The notes beneath the pieces were generated by a model. It was not told the origin of the DNA. It worked only from the letters and a program-made list of their open reading frames with translations, and did not search any database. Shown here piece after piece: positions 36,304 through 46,384 of a stretch of DNA of 64,000 nucleotides. The stretch is taken from positions 1,364,001 through 1,428,000 of the forward strand of contig JAKULF010000001.1 of the NCBI GenBank assembly GCA_022661535.1, given 5' to 3'. Position 1 is the stretch's first letter, and every line of letters starts with the position of its first letter. The translations under genes and the position numbers were made by a program. This stretch comes from Eutypa lata (Eukaryota; Ascomycota; Sordariomycetes; Xylariales; Diatrypaceae).

Positions 36304-36871
36304 GGAAACAGCGGTGCTTGATTGTAGTGGCTGCGTTAGGCGACAGTTAATATGGAAGACAATCATGATCGAGTTATCTTACCATGCAGGTTGAAGCATA
36401 CTCACATGAATAGTATGTAGCATATAGGTACCCTCTACTAGGTAGATGGTGACTCTACATGCCAGCAACTTCAACTTTATATTAAGCTAAACATGATGCC
36501 CCATTGCTTTCAGTGACCTGGTAATGCACTTGAAGATCGTCGTGCGTTGACTGATGCTTAACCTAACACTTGATAATATTAAATGTAAGGAATAAGTACT
36601 TATAAAAAGCTTATAAAAACCGATAATTTGAATTATCTTCCAAAGGATTTACCCTAGCTATTCTTCTGATCTGGCTTGTATGTCTTTGTTTGATCGTAAA
36701 TCCTTACCAAGCTAGTGAAGTGAACGTTAGCTACTACAAGGTTGAGAGTTAATGAAATCGTCGTCGGCCATTCCAATCCTTCTTTTGTTGTAGTCCCTGC
36801 AACCTCAGTGAACGAAGTTCGAGGTACGAAGCGCCTAGTAGACAGCATGAGCCGTTATCCAAGATCACCTA
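36304..36871. other. Intergenic
   Basis: The 3' region of the CVNH gene and the unclear upstream limit of the subtilase pseudogene. The open frame from 36742 may belong to the same decayed gene. Confidence 0.4.
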
Positions 36872-38550
36872 TTGGATATATTAGCATGCGTTCATCTTAT
36901 TGTCGGGGAAGACGACTGGCCTCAATATCTAGCAATCCCGCGTCGCGCTTCCATTGCAATTTGGGGGCCAGTATACTGGCCTGTGTTTTCCTGTGACGGA
37001 TTCCACAACAATAGGCTGGTGCAATATCGAGTCATGCTAAAGTTGAAGAAGTTGATCCTAGACATACAGGTCTCCAACCTTCCGAGGTAACATCGACTAT
37101 CCGCCTCTGACTAGCATCCACCCACCCCCTTTTTGTGGTCGGCAGCAAACCGCCCCTCTCATCACCAGTTTCCGAGACCATGACCAAGAAAGCGATCTAT
37201 GCCTGTTTCATCAGTGATTAGGGGCCGGTAGCAACACCGCGCTGAGAGCCTGGAGTGATCCGTACAGGTTGCGTAACCTAGACACAATCCAACTAGAGCT
37301 TCTGGGCGACGAGGCAAGAAATTCGGATATTGCGTTACATGACTTTATCGTAGCTGATGCGGCAAATGACCAGGCTATTGAGAGCTATGACAATACACAA
37401 GACAACATCAGAAAGTTTGAGATTAGATTGAACCTGCCTCTCGATGCCAATATTGACGAGAACGCGCTGTCTGAGAGCGACATGCCAAAGTCTAAAAGGG
37501 TGCCTGTAAAGGTGCTTGCAGCGAGCACTTTTGGCAGGTCAACTACGAGCACTGTGGCCTCGGACATAGACACGAACCACATCCACATTGAAAACAAGAA
37601 GTGGTTAGAAACTATGAACAACTTCCGCGAAGAGACATATCCAGCATGGAGGGAAGCCGAGAAGCAGGCTCGCAAGAATCCAAGCGAAGATTGGCTGGCT
37701 AATCTAATAGTCGTGGCCCTAATCGACGATGGTGTTGACGTATTGGAGCCTTCGCTCTAGGGAAAGCTATTCGATGGCAAACTGCTAAGCTACCACCTAC
37801 GCCACGGCAACGAACTAACGGAGCAAAGAGAACATGCACTCTGGGAGTCTTCCGGTGGCCATGGGACCGTCATGGCCAACATGATCTTCCGCCTCTGCCC
37901 CCATGGTTAGGCTATACGTCATCCGCATGGAAACTCAAGTCGCCGGCGAAAACAAGAGCAGGACTGACGCCCGCAGCGCAGCCGAGGCCGTCAATGCTGC
38001 GGTGGACAAGAGCGTCAACATCATATCTATGTCGTGGACCATTAGCTAGAAGGAGTAGAGTGAGGCGAGCGGCCTGTGGACTGCAATAGAAAGAGCGTAC
38101 GAGAAAGGCATCTCAATGTTCGCCTTGGGTAGTGATGGTGGCTACTACAGCGGTAACTCCTAGCCCGTAGTAATCAACCGGGAGGCTTTCTTCCGTATAG
38201 GCGCCGCCAAAGCCGATGACAAACCTTTTGACTGGGCTGGTCCTGTCAGTAAACTTAACTACATTTTTCCTGGCGTCAACGTGATCAAGGTTGAGAATAA
38301 CTCTCTGCAGAGCACCCATCGAGGGATCCGTGCTACTATGTATTTACTTCACTACATTTTGTACGTTGTATGTATCTTATCTTGAAATACATTACTTTAT
38401 TCGAGAGAAGGCTACACAAAGATTACTGGTAAAGTCAGTGTTACGTATGATACGGCTAACCAGTCAATTATATTTGGAATAATGGAAAGGGATTGCGGAC
38501 ATTCGGAAAGCCCGTTGCAAAGTACTACGAAACAGATGTGGCTTCGGTAT
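36872..38550 (+). pseudogene. Decayed subtilisin-like (S8) protease gene with N-terminal domain
   Basis: Remains of a fungal intracellular-type subtilase. The first block (36872-37090) encodes a helical stretch with FSCDGFHNNRLVQYRVMLKL, like the N-terminal domain found before S8 domains in some fungal proteins. A 163-codon frame at 37269-37760 ends with the catalytic Asp block VVALIDDGVDVLEP. The same frame continues past a TAG with the His block SSGGHGTVMANMI. A one-base insertion near 37903 shifts the frame into YVIRMETQVAGENKS, NIISMSWTI and RIGAAKADDKPFDWAGPV, with further in-frame TAG codons. The expected Ser block (GSSVAT-like) near 38310-38335 is not recognisable. At least four stops and one frameshift mean it cannot make an active protease. 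The stops, all TAG, fit C-to-T/G-to-A mutation. Both ends are approximate. Confidence 0.75.
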
Positions 38551-40627
38551 CGCCATAATATATCCCGAGTATTTTCAAGAAATCATTACCTTACCCTACC
38601 CGAACCATTCCTTTCTAGCCCTATGGAGTCAATCGCTATGCTCCTTAGACCCTATGAGCCCATATTTGAATTCAATGGCTAGTGGAGTATCGTGTGCACA
38701 ACTATCCAAAATGAAAGGTATAATCAAACAAGAACAGGAGTTGCCTTAGCATATCCATTCGCAGTTCGTCTTCAAACTATAATTAAGACCGAATATACAT
38801 TAATCGCAGCTCTTCAACTGTGTACTCTGTTTACGCCCTCTGCAACCTTGGCGATAGCGTTTATTATATCCATATCAAGATATCCTGGATCGGGCCCTTC
38901 CGTATCTGCTACCAATCGGGACTTTTACAAGATAGCTAGCTTAGGATACCATCTAATATACTAGAAACCCGTACAGGTAAAACAAATACCTAATACAGTA
39001 GGAAAATTTAAATTAGCATTGTATCGAACCGTATCGTATATTTCCATCGGTTAGAATGATTCATATATTAAAAGCATGTCATACCATCGGAAAGTCCAAG
39101 AAAGGTATCGGTGCTGACCACCACACCAGTATGACATGTCTTACTATACGACTATAGTATATTTAAGACTTCTGAGATTGCATTCGAGATCAGGAGAGAG
39201 AGAGTAACTGTACGCTGTCTTTAGATGTAGACAGCAGTACTTGTCCTAAACAAAGCAAGAGTAAAGAATAGTGGCTTATACAACCATATGCACGTCAGGT
39301 CGATCATGTCTTGGAGGTTAGGCAACTCTACCCGAAATTACGCGTATTCAATACAGATTAATCTCTTGTCCGATACGGTGAGTGCCTGCATCCAGAAACT
39401 CTTCGCTCGAAACTGAATACCAGTAGCTGTTCGTGTGCTTATGTGAACAACTAGTTATCTAATCGAGATATTTCATTTTATGATTGAAGGCAATGGCCAG
39501 AGTAGTGACTATCATCTGACTCCATTAGTGATTAGGTTCGCTAATTCTGACGTCAACTGAGTTGGTTTAAAGGTCCTTGGAACCCGTGCGTAGAATGCAT
39601 ATACATATAGGATAGTTAACTAGGCAGTTCTAGAGCTGTGAAGTTCTGGGCAACGGTGTTATCAAGTGATAAGCATCCTTGGCATGGCTTAATTGGTCTA
39701 ATGTAATCATTTGGTAACTCCTACTTCTAATGGTCGAGTGTATTGGCATTGGCACAACAATCGATCCGGATACCTGTGATAATAGTTGGCTTTAGGGCCC
39801 AACTACATAGTTGGCTCAACTCCATATAGGCCCCTCACTAGGACGGAACGAGCTGAGTTCATCGTTAGGCTATAGGGCGACTATCACGTGGCCGCACGAA
39901 GTATAACTAGGTGATCTGCTAGTTTCTATGCTATGCATGGAACAAGGACGCATGTAGTAATCTTCTGGAAGTACTGTATGCGCTTATGCAGGCCTATGAT
40001 AGGCATTATTTGCCCTAGTATCGGCAGAGTCGACATGGATGGTTTCGTGCTGTAGGATTATGTACGTACGCACAGCAACACAGATAACAGCCCACTCCCC
40101 CTTACTGTTGTGTCCTCTCGATCGGGTCAAAGGCTAGCCTACATATGTAGTCAGCTCGATGAGACAACAGACAACTATTTGTTTTCCTTACTTCTTCCAC
40201 GAAATGCCTACGTACTTCTTTCTGTGTCACCTCCTCGGCCTATACTGACCCGGTTCCCCGCATGCCAACCCCGGGTTCCCATCGCACACACTATCGGAGT
40301 GGTCGTTCCCCAATGGCGATTAGGTTTACGAGGCTTACAGAACGGGTAAGTGATCAGCGACCGCTAGTCCCCGGTAAACAATTGGGTCAAACCCCAGCAT
40401 GTTCCCACCCGGGGTTTGTGGAGTAGCGCTGTTTGCCCCCCCGGGGTAAATTACTCAAGGGAGAGCAGTTGTTGGGAGTCCATATATATAGGGCATGCCC
40501 ACTCACGACATGGAACCAGATCCTAACAACTCTTGCGAAACCGTCTATTGCAGAGATACCGACTGTTGCTCTTGTTCTTCGTCACACCAGCCGGTATTCT
40601 CACAGTTTCATATAACTATAGCGCGCG
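38551..40627. other. Gene-poor AT-rich region
   Basis: Two kilobases with no supportable gene. The last 400 bases are probably the promoter of the sugar transporter gene; they contain a GGGGTAAATTACTC-type segment and CCCGGGGT-like boxes (about 40405-40445), compatible with carbon-repressor sites but not diagnostic. Confidence 0.5.
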
Positions 40628-42224
40628 ATGGGCTTCAAAGAATTCCTTAAGAGGAGGTCCCTCAGGGCCCGAGACGACAAGCAAACCAAAGCGGCCGAGT
40701 TGACGTTGAAGGAATCACTGTATCCCATCTGCTTGGTTACCATCTTGTTCTTCCTCTGGGGCTTCAGTTATGGTTTGCTTGACACTTTGAACAAGCACTT
40801 CCAGAACACCTTAGATATTACCAAGGCTCGATCTTCTGGCCTTCAAGCAGCTTACTTTGGGTAAGTTTTGAGCTGCTGTATGGTGCTATACCCGTGATCT
40901 TGCTAATCAGCGCAGTGCTTACCCCATTGCTTCCCTTGGCCATGCGAATTGGATCTTGCGACACTTCGGTTACCGCGCTACTTTCATATGGGGTCTTTGT
41001 TTATATGGTAGGTGTTTACTGGCATGACTCGAGTACTTAGTTCTATCTAACATGACTCGAATCAGGAATCGGAGCATTAGTTGCATGGCCTTGCATCCTA
41101 GCCAAGTCTTTTGGCGGGTTCTGTGTTGCCATCTTCATTATTGGTAACGGTCTCGGATCTCTCGAGACAGCCGCCAACCCATACATTACAAGTAGGCTAT
41201 TTATAATTATGATAAAAGCTTTAATTGCTTATGCTGACCTTCCCACCCAGTCTGCGGTCCTCCTCGATATGCCGAGATCCGCATCAACCTCTCACAGGCC
41301 TTCAACGGAATTGGAACAGTGGTGGCCCCCGTGATGGGCTCGTACGTCTTCTTCACGTTCAACGACGAGGATGCGCTCAAGAATGTCCAATGGGTGTACC
41401 TAGCGATCGCCATCTTCGTCTTCGTCCTCGCTTTCGTGTTCTTCCTCTCGACCATCCCGGAGATCACCGACGCCGACATGGCCTACCAGGCGAACGAGAC
41501 GCACGCCAACGCAGATAACAAGCCTTTCTGGAAGCAGTACCGGCTCTTCCACGCCGCCTTCGCGCAGTTCTGCTACACGGGTGCCCAGATCGCCATCGCG
41601 AGCTACTTCATCAACTACGTCAAGGACACACGGAGCAACACCTCCGACGCGCTGGCGTCGCAGTTCCTCGCCGGCGCCCAGGGCGCCTTCGCGGCAGGCC
41701 GCTTCCTCGGCGTCTTCGTCATGCGGTACGTACGCCCACGGTGGGTGTTCCTCGCCTTCTTGACGGCCTGCGTCGTCTTCATCGCCCCCTCCATCACCCA
41801 GCGCGAGAACACCGGCATGTCGATGCTGTACGTCACCCTGTTCTTCGAGTCCATCTGTTTCCCGACCATCATCGCCCTCGGCATGCGCGGGCTCGGCCGC
41901 CACACCAAGCGCGGTTCCGGCTGGCTCGTCGCCGGCGTTTTCGGCGGCGCTGTAGTGCCGCCCCTAACGGGCGTGGCCGCCGACGCCCATGGTACCGCCA
42001 TGGCTATGGTAGTGCCCCTCATGTTCTTCGTCGCCGCTGAGAGCTACGCCCTTGCCGTTAACTTCGTTCCTGCCTACCGGGACCCCGCCGATGCCTTCAC
42101 CACGACGGAGATCGGCCTCTCGAACCATGCCGCGGTCATTGATGAGGAGGCGAGGGAAGTCGGTATACTTGGTGACGAGAAGGATGTCAGAGACGCTAAG
42201 GCTATGGAAGCCGAGCAGGCATAG
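40628..42224 (+). CDS. MFS sugar transporter, FucP/GlcP type
   Basis: Predicted 474-aa plasma-membrane permease of the major facilitator superfamily, close in type to the bacterial L-fucose and glucose/galactose permeases found in fungi. Exons: 40628-40860, 40916-41007, 41066-41191 and 41251-42224, with introns of 55-59 nt. Family-specific text is ILFFLWGFSYGLLDTLNKHF in the first segment, then GAYPIASLGHANWILRHFGYR, SLETAANPYITICGPPRYAE and INLSQAFNGIGTVVAPVMGS. About twelve hydrophobic segments are visible. The central loop between halves is charged, and the C-terminus is an acidic cytoplasmic tail. The last exon is markedly GC-rich compared with the first three. Substrate is inferred as a hexose. 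Start: ATG after a short leader. Convergent with the NUDIX gene, 193 bp between the stop codons. Confidence 0.9.
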
Positions 42225-42417
42225 GTGTATGATGTGGTGCTTGCCTCGAGAGCCGTTACTGTTGAAGACTTTTAGCTCTCGGGAGTGGCGCTTCTTAAAA
42301 TCATACGCGTATTTAGTGATGGTGTCAGTCGCGTTTGATCGTGTATTTATGTTGCATGTTTCACCATCAGATATATCAGCTATGTCTTAGCATTCACAAA
42401 AATGAAGATTGTATTGT

Positions 42418-43384
42418 TCAATGCTTGATATCCCGTGTAGCATCAATCGCCATAGAGGCGTTTGCCCCTCTATCATTGCGCTCTCCTGAGCGCAGCAGCT
42501 TGAATGTATCTAAGATGGTGATCTTCTGCTCGACACTCGTCCATGCTAACACCCTCTCGCCACATTTGTCTTCCATCACCTCATGCTCTGTTACCCACGC
42601 GAAGGCCTCATGCTCGTTTGGATCGAGCTTAACAACGGGTTCTCCATTCCCATTCACTTCTCCATCCCCAGCTATTTTTACAAGGAACGTCATTTTCCGC
42701 CACACCTCGCCCGTGTCAATCCACTGGTGTACGTCTTCTACGACGTCCACAATGCCAACTGCTCTTAGCCCCGCCTGTGCACACCATAATAGCATTACGC
42801 CGTTAGCAGACTATTTTCTCGGCGAGTGAAATAGCAAAGGGCACGAAAAATCTTGCAAGCTTCAATCAAGGACAAGGGGGGTCTAGCCCGTCCATCTACC
42901 CCCCCGCTCGGTCCCATCCCATCCCATCTCTTCGGGCCTTCTGACAGAGGTCCCCCAATATGATGATGTAATGATGATATTGTGTTGCGCTAGACGTGCG
43001 GCCTAACTCTGTGCTTGTGACAGCGACACCAATGCTAGATTGAATGAAAATAATAATAATAGAACGAGAAGAGGGGATTGGTTATCTCACCTCCTCCCAG
43101 AGCTCGCGACACGCAGCGCCGAGAATCGTTTCGTCGGCGGCCTCGCACGAGCCCCCGGGCACTTCCCAGGCGAGCCCAGCGTAGTCGTGGCGGCTGCGCT
43201 GTAGCACGAGGATCCGACCCCTATGGGTGACTACCGCGGCGGCCACGAGGTGGTGGACCTCGCCCTTGTGCTGCTCGAGAAATGCCGCCGGCGAGATCTG
43301 GTATCGAGCTAGAGAGGTGGGGACGGCGATGGCAGTGTTAGCGTTAGGGGTTTGACTTGGTGATGGTGGCGGCCCAGATGCCAT
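42418..43384 (-). CDS. NUDIX hydrolase
   Basis: Predicted 216-aa pyrophosphohydrolase of the NUDIX superfamily, which cleaves nucleoside diphosphates linked to another moiety. Exons 43384-43091 and 42774-42418 are joined across a 316-nt intron (GTGAGA...GCACAG), phase 0. The join completes the NUDIX box, since the first exon ends RELWEE and the second begins AGL. The box reads GGSCEAADE...CRELWEEAGL, with the metal-binding REXXEE present but one residue more than usual between the first Gly and the first Glu. Upstream strands (HHLVAAAVVTHRGRILVLQR) and downstream strands (WRKMTFLVKI) fit the fold. The N-terminal 30 residues are Pro/Ser-rich. Substrate unknown; such proteins are often annotated as general housecleaning enzymes. 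Confidence 0.87.
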
Positions 43385-44554
43385 TTTCGTAGTAGTGCTG
43401 GTCTTGGTAGCTAAGTAAGAGTAGCTAGCTTAGTCTGGGGTTGTGGGGGAGGAGCTGCTATTGCTAGTAGGTAACGCTAACTCAGGTCTAATGAGGAAGG
43501 TAATAGTAGTTGGATTTGTCTGGGCACTCTGGCACTGAGGTACCTAGGGTATCTTAGATGAACTGCTAGTTTGGTAGCCAGTTAATGAGGGTCTAGGGGA
43601 GTATTTATCTTGGATGAGCAATATAACTGCCTAGAAGATCGGTTTCTTCAACTCCTTGTCTGCCTGCTTAGTGGCGTTTAGGACTATCCGGTTGCCTGCC
43701 TAGTTAGTTAGATAGTCTATGGCTGATTACATCTTATCCGGTGTAGTAGGTATTTCTCGCTCACATCGTAGTTGTTTAGGCATACGCATACAGTTTGATT
43801 GAATTGGTGGTTGGTTGTCTCATTGCTACATGCATTAACCCTGCTACGGGATACCACCGCATCTCTATTTGGATACCGGCGAACTATGTACGGATAGATC
43901 TGTGCAACAGTTGGTGTTTTGGGTAAGGTAATTAGTACACCTCAACCCTCGAGACACATGAGCATGCAAATATGAGACATATCTATCACGACAGGATGCA
44001 GAAAGACATCCATCTCAACTGGCAGGTCTATCAAATTGAGATATACAATGTCTCTATGCAGTTACTTACCAGGGAGTATTGATATTAACAAGCAATAGTC
44101 ATAGGTAAAGCGAATGACTTTCTCCTAGTTATTTTAGAGTTATACTTTAAACATTGATAGTAATAGGGAATAAGCTTCCAGCTGTTTATCCAGATGCACT
44201 CGTAGGAAATCCAAATGTATCCAAGTAACGCCTTGAGAATGTCACGTCCATGCAGACTCCGTCATTCATCATGCCTCCCCACGGCCCCTGCCATCCCCAG
44301 CGCATAATATCAAACGAAAGCAACGGCTGCTCGTCAAAGAAAGTAGCAGTCGTAAGTAGTAGGGTATGTTTGCCGACTGACTCCGGTGATCCATAAACTC
44401 CTGACGCACTACCGCCTCATAAAAGGCATAGACCTGAAGAGCCTATCCCGTGCATCAAGGTGCGCGTAGATGCCTCGTAGATTGAGATAACCTCATGCTG
44501 CCATTCCTCCTCACGCCGCATTGTCACTATAGTCTTAGGCAACCCGTTTATGAC
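43385..44554. other. Intergenic
   Basis: A 1.2-kb stretch between two minus-strand genes with no supportable gene. It holds the NUDIX promoter, with TAGGTA/TAGTTAG units, and the 3' UTR of the surface protein. Confidence 0.55.
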
Positions 44555-46384
44555 TTAGGAAGGACCGCTGTTTTTGCGGTAAGCCTCTGTAGGCGTTGCG
44601 CTGACCGAGGAGTCACCCCTCCTCAGTCTCGCGGCCTTCTCCATCAGGTCCCGAGACGCCGTTGAGCTCGCCGTTGAGGCCTCGCGCCCGAGGCGATCAG
44701 CTGTCTCTCCGACAGCGTGGTCTGGGGGTCCGTAATAACCATGCAGCTCACTGAACTCGTTGACGGTGCTGAGATAGAGTGCGGCTGCCGCGCTTTCGCT
44801 CCGTCCTCTCGCGGCCCCGCCACTGCCTCGTCTGACGTGGGGAGACGATGACGGAGGCGGTGACCGCACTGCCGCGCTGGTGCTTGCCCGTCGGCGGCTC
44901 GCCGCCGCTTCCTGGTCGACGGCGGGGTTACTCTCGAGCTCCAACTTGGCCGGCCCGTCGACCGCGAGGTCGCTCAACTCGCTCGCGTTGCTGTGGTTCC
45001 GGCTATGCGATACCTGGGAGTCGTAGCTGACGCGCTGGTGGGTTTGCGCGGTCTGCTGCGAGAATCGCGACACGTCGTAAGCCCCGCGAGACGAGCCCAT
45101 GCTGTAATCGCGGCCATCTGATGGTGCCTCGGATATTGGAGGCGCAGCGTGGTATTGACCAGACCAGACCGGCGGCGTCGAGGAGGTCGACGGCATATTG
45201 GGGGTATGGTTCGTCGACCGCTCCGTGAAGCTGCTGTCGGATTCCGACCGCACATGTGATGGCCGGAAGCCGGGGCTCTGCGTCAGAGGGTCTACGTCGA
45301 AGTCGTTGACTTCGGTGACGGTGGGCTGCAAGCTCGTCTTGTGTGACCTATTCTGTCCGCTAGAAGTGTCGCGCTTCGATTCTGCGACGGCTACTATCTT
45401 GGCGGTCTTCTTTAGTCGTCGAATAATGAAGAACGAAGCCGCGAAGATAGCAATTAAGATGACGACAACTCCGGTAACTACGCCTCCCACTTGGGCCGTT
45501 GTGAGACCTCCACTTCCTTGACTGTTATCTACATCGACCGAGTCTAGTTTTGGGAGGGAACTTGGAAATATCATGGCAATGGTGCTCAGGGGTTGAGACG
45601 AGTCAGAGGTGCCTGGACCAGGACCTGGAGTGATAACAGTTGCCTCCGTGACGGTTGTCGTGATAGTATCTCCGTTCGAGTTCGTAGTCGTCACAGTTGA
45701 ACTCACAAAAAACGTGGCTGGACTGGTCTCATAACAATAACCGTCGCCGCACGCCATACCGCTTTTGCCTAGAAAGCAATGAGACGCTGAAACAAACATG
45801 TTTTGACCTTTGACAAAAAGCCTAGTGACAATGCATCGGTAAGTCGGATAGGGAAGACTTACAGCAGGCTCCTTGCGTAGAAGGACAGGAGTAATAGCTC
45901 GCAGGACATGATGGGGCGTATGGAGATCCGTCGGGAAGCATACATTTTTGACCTTTCTCACAAATCGTGCCTAGGGGGCAACAGCCTATACGGCTGTTAG
46001 TAAAAAGATTTTTTGGAGAAACAACCCTTTATATCCTTAGATTAACTCTAAATGTCTTCAAGACGTACCAAATTCTTTCTCCGGTGGACAGTTGTAGTAA
46101 TTAGCACGGCTACATGCTGAAGTTGGTCCGGCAGTTGCAACGAAGCAGGAGTTGGTATCGCATGAATATCCGTTGGGGCAACAACCCCCACCAACAGACG
46201 CGGGACATAAGAGCCATCCATCGTAATCGCAAGTGGCATCTCGTCTCTGATGGCGAATAATCTCGTGTCCCTTTTTGATCCGATGCATCTCATATGAGTC
46301 ATCATGACTCGCTTGGGTTTCGAGCGTCAGAGAGGCAAGGACCATCAGTCCAATGCACATAGAACACTGCCTTAATCGTTCCAT
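44555..46384 (-). CDS. Cys-rich single-pass cell-surface protein
   Basis: Predicted 556-aa type I membrane protein of unknown function. Exons: 46384-46069, 45985-45863 and 45786-44555, with introns of 83 and 76 nt, both phase 1. A signal peptide (QCSMCIGLMVLASLTLETQA) precedes a Cys-rich ectodomain with repeated GGCCPNGYSCDTNSC-like blocks, about residues 45-165. A Thr/Ser/Gly-rich stalk follows, with VSSTVTTTNSNGDTITTT. One membrane segment at about residues 246-268 (VGGVVTGVVVILIAIFAASF) is followed by basic RRLKK. The cytoplasmic tail of nearly 290 residues is Ser/Pro-rich and probably disordered. The layout resembles fungal surface sensors or Cys-rich membrane glycoproteins, but no named family is claimed. 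An in-frame upstream ATG at 46429 exists; 46384 was chosen because it directly begins the signal peptide. Confidence 0.82.

Noticed and set aside
41400..42022. Long minus-strand frames opposite the sugar transporter
   Set aside because: Shadows produced by the GC-rich third codon positions of the transporter exon.
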